Below, piece after piece: positions 56,202 through 64,000 of a stretch of 64,000 bases of DNA (the stretch's first letter is position 1; every line of letters starts with the position of its first letter). The stretch lies in contig NC_003076.8 in NCBI RefSeq assembly GCF_000001735.4, forward strand, positions 11,346,001 through 11,410,000, in the 5' to 3' direction. The notes under the pieces were generated by a model. The model did not search any database and was not told where the DNA came from. It was given only the letters and a program-made list of their open reading frames with translations. Made by a program: the position numbers and the translations under genes. Origin of the DNA: Arabidopsis thaliana. Its lineage: Eukaryota; Streptophyta; Magnoliopsida; Brassicales; Brassicaceae.

Positions 56202-58036
56202 ATGAGTAACTACAGTGGAGAATCCTCAATGGATCCTGATTATAACGTAGATGAAGCAGAGTCTTGGTCCACTAGACAAGAGAGAGAAGAACACGTTTAC
56301 GAGAGTTTCAGAGAAGAATTTGAACGCTCCGCAGCACGACGTAATCAGAGAAGAGCTGAAATCGCCAGAGGAAAGAGAGCGATGTCGAGTAGATATGAGC
56401 TGATCGATGAGGACATCGAAACTGAGTATGAGCCAAAGTCATGGTGCAAGGAGACGAAGCTGCTGAACAAACCCGACGAGGTTACAGTGGAGGAGTATAT
56501 CAGATTCTTTGAGATGAATGACTTCTGGAGAACGAGGTATCCCTGCTATGAGACTTTAGCCGAGCTGGGTTACTGGAGGACGTGCAACATTTGTTCGAGA
56601 AGTGTCATCTGGAAACATTCATGTCTTAACCTTACGTATAAGGAGGAGACAATCGAGTTTCTTTCCACACTGCAAGTAGAGATGTATGAGGGTCTCACGG
56701 ACTTTGAGCTGGATACCATGGGGTTAGGGTTCTTGACGTTCTCAGTGGATGAATAGCGGTATCAGCTTTCGATCAAGAAGTTGGAAGAACTGTTTGGTTT
56801 CCCTAGTGGAAAGGGAACCAAACCTAGGTTTGACAGGGAAGAGCTTAAGGATTTGTGGGCTACTATTGGGAACAATTTACCGCTAAACTCGACACGGTCC
56901 AAGAGCAACCAAATCCGGAGTCCTGTGATCCGCTACTTTCAGCGCTCGGTTGCCAACTTTTTTTACTCCAGGGAGTCTACAGGCACCGTGTCTAACACGG
57001 ACATGGAGATGATAGATTTCGCGCTTCCAGGGATTCTCCGCCGTAAAAAGGGAAAGAATGTCTTGAGAGGCGATCTCAACAACGCACCACCAGTAATGCC
57101 TCTATTGATCCACCTGTGTGGATAAAGGAAGTGGGCGTTGACAAACGGCAAGAAGAAGGTGAGAGGAGCACTATGCGTGGGTGGCGTTGTGACGCCAATT
57201 CTGGAAGCTTGTGGAGTACCGCTCAAGGAGCCAGGGTTAGCACCGAGAATGATGGACTTGGATCACTTGCGCCGATGTGAGTTTGACATGGTTGGCAACT
57301 TTCACCGCTATAGGTTCGAGCATTCATTGATTAGAATCGCCAACATTCTTCTCCCCTGCATTAACGCTACTAGGATTCTCGAGGGAAGGAACATTGATTT
57401 CAAGCCTTCGCTTGAAAATCTTTATTTCGAGGGCAGTCCGCCAACTGAGGAGATTAGTCACACCGAAGGAGCTACAACAGAAGATGTTGATGAGACAGAT
57501 GATATAGATGAGGCGGAGTTTGACACAAGCATGTATCATTTCAGTGAGCATATACCTCGAGCGAGGGATAGCAAGAGTTTGAGCGAAGCTCACAGGAACA
57601 ACAGCAAGCTGCAGAAGTGGTGCAAGAAACATGATAAGTTACTCGCCAACTCCCTCAGGACATGCCCTCGAGGAGATATGACGCGCCTAAGCCAAGTCGG
57701 CACGAGCCTGAGCCTAGAGAGCAGGAGATTCCGCATGTCCCTGTGAGGTATTCATTATTCAAGCCTCGTGAATCTGGGAGGAAGAGGAGGACCACACTCA
57801 CTCGATCTAGCAGCAGAAGTAGACGCCTTATGCAGTCTCATAGTTTACGCGACCGCGGTGCTGGCCGCAGCAAAAGAAGAGAGGTCGAGTATCCTCAAAG
57901 CGGTGCTGGTCGCCACAAAGCTGATGAGGTCGAGTACCCACCCTCTGGAGCTGATACGGAACATGGCGGTTCGTCTATAGCCTGGGAGCAATCACATGCA
58001 GCCATTGACGACCAACTTCGCTCATTCTTCGACTGA
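56202..58036 (+). pseudogene. Ath-E env-like gene (ATHILA ORF-1 family, PF03078 type)
   Basis: The ATG at 56202 follows a splice-acceptor-like TTTGTTTTCAG by 8 nt. The frame reads MSNYSGESSMDPDYN, then a charged region (EEFERSAARRNQRR), LNLTYKEETIEFLSTL, and after a TAG at 56754-56756 LEELFGFPSGKGTKPRF and SPVIRYFQRSVANFFYSR, the pattern of ATHILA ORF-1. A TAA at 57123-57125 and a frame change near 57700 give the tail (two VEYP(Q/P)SGA repeats, stop at 58036). All parts before 57700 are in one frame. The role is unknown; envelope-like status rests on position downstream of the pol site. Confidence 0.72.
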
Positions 58037-59666
58037 GGTAAGCGCCTCACTTCACCATTGTATTATATCATATCTTGTAATTTGTTCTTTATTTTGTTTC
58101 TGTGATTGGATTTGTCCTGAGTACTCTCTTCCAAGTTTATTCACACAATGGACTGTGTGATTTAAGTTTGTGGGAGGGCTCAGGAAGTGTGTGTTGCATT
58201 GTATATACTCTTGAGTCTGCATTCATCTAAGGCATAGAAAAACCAAAAAAAATTGAAAAATTTCAGAAAATGATTTCACAAAAAAATAGTGTTCATGTAG
58301 TTGCATTACATTTAGGATCGAATCTAGAGTGTTTCATTTAAGATTGTTGCATATGCATAGGGGATAATGATGAGATAGCCTTGTAAGCATTTTGCTTCAC
58401 CAGATAAACTTAGTGCCCTCGTTGCTAGTTGTCTGTTGCATAGTCAATGAAATTGAAGTAAAACTGTACCATGTCTAGATTGCTCTACTCGACCACACTG
58501 TCATGATCTGATACCATTCCCTATCAATTTGAACCTGAATCTGATCTTTAATTATCATGTCTGCATCAAATTTAAACTCATGGATACCCTAAAATACTTG
58601 GATTTTCTTATTCATTTTGATCACTCTTGTTAATCCAAGTAGCTGACTCTCCTTATTAGAGTAGTTAACCCAAACCCAAACCTAGATTTTCTTTCAAGCC
58701 CTATATCACTTGTGAGTGTTTGTGAGATCTTATTCCGATTAAGCTTGGTAGAAAGTGTGAGGTTCGTAACGACAGAGATAGTGTCTCATGTAGTTCTAGT
58801 TCGCATTTTTTGGATTGGATAGGACTAGGTGGGCGCTTATACTTTGGGTTGAGATGTGTTTAAAAGAAAAAAAAAAGGGTTGATTCATTGATGAGAAAAG
58901 GTAAAAGAGTCTTGGTGAAGTAAGCTAAAAAAGCAGAAAAAGTCTAGTAAAGGTTTTGGGATTTGTAAAGAAAAGAAAGAGTTCTTGTTAGCTATTGAAG
59001 ATGGGCAAAAACCCTCGGTTTTAAAATGTTAAAAACAAGAACCTTAGTCGTTGAAGAAATCCAAATCCGCTAGATGTATCAAAGTGTTGAGAAAGCTTCT
59101 CCTAGAGTTAAGAGAAAAGAAAAGAATGATTAGAAAAAGGGCTTAAAAGATTCATGAATGCAAAGGGTAGAGTTAAGTTCTTATATTGGGATGGGAGATG
59201 GGATTACATTAGAGCTTCTTTTGATATACTCTGGGTAGATGGGATCTTATCTCTGTATGCATAGCTTGGGACTTACCTTTAGCATTCTACTAAATCTTAA
59301 TCATTTTTTGAGAGATCCCGTGTTACTGAAGCCTATTCTGTAAGGGACCATCTTTGTCTCTTGACCTTTTACCTTAGTCAAATGAGTTCATTGATGATGC
59401 ATTGCTTGATTCACGTTCCTGAACTAATGAATGTTAAAGGAATTGGTAGATTTGAAAACATGTGTAGGTCGAGCATATGAGTCGGATTGATTGATAATAA
59501 GGCATTACTAACGTTTTTGAGTAGAATTCGATCATATCGCAGCTTAGAACTATCAACTTGGACATTGATTACATCTGGTTTATCTGGTGCTTTGGCTCTG
59601 AGTCCTGGCTTTCAAACTTCACCTCCGGCTTGTTCTTAATTGTTTGCTTGAGGGCAAGCAAAGACT
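58037..59666 (+). other. Ath-E 3' non-coding region with internal purine tract
   Basis: AAGTTTGTGGGAGG at 58164-58177 is the internal purine tract, 1.5 kb before the terminal one. The remainder aligns with Ath-B 20640-21810 in reverse. No gene was seen. Confidence 0.6.
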
Positions 59667-59680
59667 AAGTTTGGGAGAGT
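59667..59680 (+). other. terminal polypurine tract of Ath-E
   Basis: AAGTTTGGGAGAGT directly precedes the LTR start TGATAAGTG. Confidence 0.85.
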
Positions 59681-61329
59681 TGATAAGTGTGTATTTTGCA
59701 TGTTTTGAGCATCCATTTGTCATCACTTTAGCATCATATCATTACTGTTTTATACCATTTCAGATCATTTGACATCACTTTCCATGTTTAGGATAGTTTG
59801 CATGCATGTTGCATATTTGTGTTGTTTTCAGATGATTCGGAGCTGTTGACGAGCTAATTGGAAGAAGCGGACCTGATCATGTCAAACCACTCGACCCCCA
59901 GGTCGAGCAGACACTTCACGACCTCAACAGACCACTCGACCCCCTTGTCGAGTAGGGGACTTAACAATTTCACCTCATCCACTTGACCATCACTCGATCA
60001 CGCCACTGTACCTGGAAGTCGAGTATCACCATCACCACCACTCGACTACATACTCGATGGCGAGCTTCATAGTCTTCTCCATTCTGCACTCAACCAGACA
60101 TTCGAGCTCAAGGAAGAAAAGAAGACTCCATCTCATCACTCGACCTCTCACTCGACCACATGGGTCGAATACAGTTCTTAATCCGTCCCAATACTGCGTC
60201 GTTTTGAGTATTAGGGTTTCAGATTATTTTGCTATCAGTAGCATGTACTTTACATTTTCGAGAACAAGTTTTTATCAAGGTTTTATTCCGCAAACACTGT
60301 GTTCTAGACCTTTTGTAATCCGAATTTCTCTTTATCTATTCAGTATTCAGTATTTGTTCTTGATTTTTGTTTACTATTGTTTATCCTGTTATCATCTTGC
60401 TATTACACTGTTGTTATCATGTTTTCATTCTGTTCAACGTTTATGTTCTCTACAATGATGTCTAAGTAGTGAATAAGTTTCTGAGGATGGGTTAGAGTAG
60501 TGTAGAATTCTCAGTATGCTAGGTGGTTCAGTTTGATTGATAGATCCCTTCTGGATTAATTCTTCTTAATGCCTATTGCTTTCTGATCAACTGGAATTTA
60601 AGCCCAGACATTTCCACGCCCAAAAGGTGTTCGATGAAATGTCTGAACCACTAATTCCAGAGATTCGTGGCCCTGTACCAAGGTATTGGTTGCAGGGAGG
60701 TTTTGGCTTTAACTTGTTAATTCGTAATGCCTGTTAGGTTAGCTCTCGTCAATGGTGATTGAGACTGGGACTAGGTTAACTTGAGGGTCTCTGTTGCGGT
60801 GGCACTTAGATTTGGTTAATGAACTTATTGTCTAAGGATAATTTATTGAGCATATCAATCACCTGTAAACTGAGGAAACGAAACTACTCAATTACCCCAT
60901 CCTTAGGAATTCTTTATCTTATTGAATTTATTGTTTACTCTACTGTTGTTTACTGCATCTTGTAATATGTTGCTTAGTTTCTGCAATTCTTTCTTGTTAC
61001 TCGACCTGATACTCGACCACCCAGTTGTCTGGCAACAGACTGTGCAGTCAAGTATCTTTGTTTCATTTACTGTTGGTTACTCGACCTCACCTAGTGCTCT
61101 GCAAAGAGCTGTGTTGGTCGAGTGTCTTACTCTTTCTGCTTGATTTTCTGTTTTCTGCATGTTCACTCAGGACTGCTAGAACACACCAAAACCTGTTATT
61201 GCTTGGCTTGACTTAGTGACTTCTGATCACATCTTGATTGTTCGCATCACACCCATTTAGACTGACAACCTAAGATACTACAACGACATGATTGGTGTTT
61301 TAGGATAATTGACTAAAAATCTTTTATCA
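59681..61329 (+). repeat. 3' LTR of Ath-E (1,649 bp)
   Basis: It runs from TGATAAGTGTG to CTTTTATCA and is followed by AAGTA. It keeps a second inverted pair (ACTCGAC and GTCGAGT around 59935-59955) that is partly deleted in the 5' copy. Confidence 0.95.
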
Positions 61330-61334
61330 AAGTA

Positions 61335-62560
61335 CCTTTGAAATCAAGTAAGGTCCTTCCCATTGAGCTCCGAGCTTTCCGACGTTCTTTTCTTTGGTGT
61401 TACTGAAGACTTCTCGAAGTACGAGATCACCCACGTTGAAGCGACGTTCTCGAATGTTTCGATTATAATACTTTGTCGCCGCATTCTGGTAGTTTTGGAT
61501 CCGGATGATAGCTTGATCGCGATGTTCTTCGGCGAAGTCGTTGTGATCTCATAGCTGTCGATTGTTTAGTCCAGGGTCCTCCGACATCATGCATCTGCGT
61601 AACGTTGGAATTCCAGCTTCGCTCAGAGCCATTGCCTCGATGCCATAAGCTAAGGAAAAAAGAGACAATGACGTAGGTCGTCGAGGGGTAGTTCGGTATG
61701 ACCAAAACACGCCTTCCAGCTCGTTTGCCAAATTTCTTTTCTTGGGATCGAGTCTTTTCTTGATCTCGACTATGATTGGTTTATTTGTGGCCTCGATTTG
61801 TCTGTTTCCTTGAGGATACCGTGGAGTCGAATTGCTCATGCGAATGTTCCACTTAGCAAGGAAGTTCCTGGTGATGAGTGAGACGAACTGCTTCCCATTA
61901 TTCGTAACGATCTCATAGGGAAGACCGTGTCGACAACTAATATTTTTCCAAATGAATGCAACGACATCAGTTGTTTTAACCTCGTAGTACGCCTGTGCCT
62001 CGACCCATTTGGTGAAATAATCGGTTAGAACTAACAGAAATCTTTTAGACCCCGACGGGGGCATTAGTCCCACGATGTCCATAGCCCACCGTATGAAAGG
62101 GTATGGCGTTGTGATCGAGTGCAATATTTCGGGAGGAACATTCTTCATCAGGCCATGTCGCTGACACTGTTCGCACTTCACCACGTAGGCCTCACAGTCA
62201 GCCAACATAGTTGGCCAGTAGTGACCATCTTTCTTGATTTTGAGAGCCAAGGCTCGTCCGCCGGAATGATTACCACAGTCCTCATTGTGTGTTTCCTTCA
62301 TGATTGTGGTGGCTTCCTTTTGATCCACGCAAGTGAGGAAAGCTCTTGTCGCACTTCGCCTATACAGCCCGCCATCCACCATGATGTAATTTGCCGCCAT
62401 TGTCTTTAGACGGCGAGCCTCCCATCGATCTGCCGGGACTTCTCCGTAGGCGATGTAGAGTTTTATGGGATCTAGCCAATATGAAGGTTCTGGGTCGACT
62501 TCTATTCCTGGTGCATCGGTTGCGTCTATGTTCGAATCCATGGCCGTTACGGGATCTACG
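61335..62560 (-). pseudogene. Tat-2 integrase
   Basis: Most of it lies in one open frame ending at 61549: zinc-binding HNEDCGNHSGGRALAL and CEQCQRHG, first Asp in RWAMDIVGLMPP, LTDYFTKWVEA, second region YEIVTNNGKQF, and Glu region RQIEATNK. In the second region the catalytic Asp is Asn (AAT for GAT), which alone would abolish activity. The C-terminal domain (NVGDLVLREVF, GAQWEGPY) is in another frame down to 61335, next to the Ath-E insertion. Confidence 0.9.
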
Positions 62561-63400
62561 ATCACGCAGGTCGAACTTGACAACTCAATACTTGGTTTCG
62601 CTATACTTTCGACAGGAATTGTTCGTCTCAGGTCAGGATTCGTGTTCGAGGCTAGGGCGGCTAAAGCGCCTGTTGTAGAGTTGTCATTTCGGGGTATTTT
62701 GACCAGCGCGAACTGGTCGAATTGTTTGGACAGATCGTGGACTAATGAAAGATTAGCTCGCATTCTTTCATTTTTGGCTTCAAACTCTCCGCTGAACTGG
62801 CTAACTACGAGCTGAGAGTCACTGAAGGCTTTGATGTGCCTGGCTCCAATACGTTTCGCAAGGCAAAGTCCTGCCAGAAGTGCTTCGTACTCTACTTCGT
62901 TGTTCGATGCTTTGAATTGGACTCGAAGTGACTGTTCTAGGATATCCCCGGTTGGTGATTGGAGTAAAATTCCAAGATCAGAACCTGGTAATGATGATTA
63001 GCCATCTGCGTAAAGTATCCAATTCTCGTCTGGGACCTCGTCGATCACATCCGGATATAGCTCGGTCATAATATCTTCTAGGACCTGCGACTTGAGGCTA
63101 GAGCGATATCGGTACTCCACGGCGTACTCGCTTAGCTCGATGGCCCATATCGTGATTCGCCTGGATTGATTTGGACTGTGAAGTACTTTTCGAAGTGGTT
63201 GATCGGTGAAAACCACTATGGAATGCGACTGAAAGTAAGGCCAAAGCTTTCGAGCGGCCGTTATTACTGCCAATGTTAGCTTTTCCAAGGTCGGATATCT
63301 AGTCTCGGCGTCATTCAGGGCCTTATTGGTGTAGAAGATAGGTTTCTCATTCCCACGGTCATATCTCACCAATACCCCACTCACCGCCAAACTTGACACC
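62561..63400 (-). pseudogene. Tat-2 RNase H plus archaeal-type second RNase H
   Basis: The first domain (63399 to about 63080) has GNEKPIFYTNKALNDAETRYP, FTDQPLRKVL and WAIELSEYAVEYR. The second has WILYADG, then a stop at 62998, then NNEVEYEALLAGL, FSDSQLVVSQFSGEF and a final region TTGALAAL where the usual Asp is Gly. Such paired RNase H domains define the Tat/Ogre group. Confidence 0.88.
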
Positions 63401-63405
63401 GAGAC

Positions 63406-64000
63406 TTAGAGATATAGGGTTTCTCCGACTTTGGGTTTGGCTAAGATCGCCCCACTCATGAGGTAGGATTTGAGCTCTTGGAAAGCGGATTCACACTTAT
63501 CGTCCAAATGAAAATCCTTGTTGCCACGTAGAAGTTTGTAAAAGGGAAGACATATAACCATCGATCGGGCGATGAAGCGATTTAAGGCTGCGATACGACC
63601 TGTCAAGCTCTATACCTCCCTCTTGTTCTGAGGGGATGGCAATCCGATTATTGCGTCGATCTGCTTTGGGTTAGCTTCGATTCCTCGTTCGGTGACTATG
63701 TATCCTAAGAATTCGCCTGATGTCACTCCGAACGTGCACTTAGTAGGATTTAGCTTCATCCGGTACTTGTCGAGGATATCGAAGCACACGGTGAGGTGCT
63801 TGATATGATCTTCGGCTCGTAAAGATTTCACCAGCATATCATCGATGTAGACTTCCATCGTGACCCCAAGCAGTTTGGCGAACATCTCGTAGACTAGTCG
63901 TTGGTAAGTCGCCCCAACGTTCTTTAACCAAAGGGCATGACTATGTAGCAATAGATTCTGCGATCCGTGATGAAGGCCGTCTTTTCACGGTCGTCTTTAT
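63406..64000 (-). pseudogene. Tat-2 reverse transcriptase, C-terminal part
   Basis: The segment contains NVGATYQRLVYEMF, the catalytic YIDDMLVKSL, KCTFGVTSGEFLGYIVTERG and, after a stop at about 63610, MTGRIAALNRFIARS with the RNase H connection. The frame changes near 63940. The N-terminal half lies beyond the window end. Confidence 0.9.

Larger units (their letters stand above)
50291..61329 (+). mobile_element. Ath-E: complete but pol-less Athila-like element in Tat-2
   Basis: Two LTRs, a primer binding site, gag, protease, env-like ORF and polypurine tracts are present, flanked by perfect AAGTA duplications (50286-50290 and 61330-61334). Protease (ending 54532) is followed at about 54788 by the sequence that in Ath-B follows integrase, so RT, RNase H and integrase are missing. 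It must have depended on a relative's enzymes to move. Confidence 0.93.
44477..64000 (-). mobile_element. Tat-2: Tat-lineage retrotransposon with two antisense genes, split by Ath-E
   Basis: In minus-strand order it has RT, RNase H, archaeal-type RNase H and integrase (64000-61335), then after the 11-kb Ath-E insertion the spacer with the conserved CTGCCTACGTACC motif, two plus-strand genes (48421-49249 and 45337-47936), polypurine tract and 3' LTR. Gag and the 5' LTR are right of the window. Removing Ath-E and one copy of AAGTA restores continuity. Confidence 0.88.

Noticed and set aside
1..64000. tRNA, rRNA or other structural RNA genes
   Set aside because: None could be recognised by eye on either strand; a covariance-model scan would be needed to exclude small ones.

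Overview
This is a plant nuclear window, most likely from a Brassicaceae genome close to Arabidopsis and probably pericentromeric. The evidence is the mix of Athila-type and Tat-type Ty3/gypsy elements, a Ty1/copia remnant, Mutator-like repeats, GT-AG introns, and one spliced host gene of the FCF2 rRNA-processing family. No prokaryotic features are present. Nearly all retrotransposon genes are broken.

Left block (1-32007) is a stack of nested retrotransposons. An Athila-like element on the plus strand (Ath-C, 10447-32007, left end outside the window) carries four kinds of insertion. Ath-D (plus, to 10446) was itself hit by a Tat-lineage element, Tat-1 (minus, 1 to about 6639). A minus-strand solo LTR (10897-12039 plus 28033-28051) was split by Ath-A (minus, 12040-28027). 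Ath-A holds a truncated, recombined Ath-B (minus, 19183-26130). A second solo LTR lies at 29647-30851 and is flanked by ACCAC. The 3' LTR of Ath-C ends at 32007.

Middle block (32008-42100) is AT-rich. It holds the single clear host gene, an FCF2 homologue (coding exons between 34190 and 35391). Two copies of a Mutator-like fold-back repeat (32588-33637 and 37323-38799) flank it in opposite orientation. A 361-bp solo LTR sits at 41288-41648.

Right block (42100-64000) starts with a Ty1/copia pol. Inside its integrase region a second Tat element (Tat-2, minus, 44477 to beyond the window) is inserted. Between its 3' LTR and its pol, Tat-2 carries two spliced genes on the opposite strand: a PF04195-type protein with stops, and an intact 252-aa coiled-coil protein of unknown function. 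A complete Ath-E element (50291-61329, target duplication AAGTA) splits Tat-2 between these genes and pol. Ath-E, Ath-D and Ath-C all lack RT, RNase H and integrase.

The most unusual signal is not a gene. The Ath-A/D elements and related LTRs carry the 14-bp palindrome GTGTCGATCGACAC in pairs about 21 bp apart, two DNA turns. The pairs occur in LTRs and in coding linkers and fall in different reading frames. The Ath-B/C/E elements use a related short motif, ACTCGAYC. In Ath-E about twenty copies sit in a 0.9-kb pyrimidine-rich tract where most guanines lie in the motif. These look like element-family-specific DNA-binding or recognition sites.
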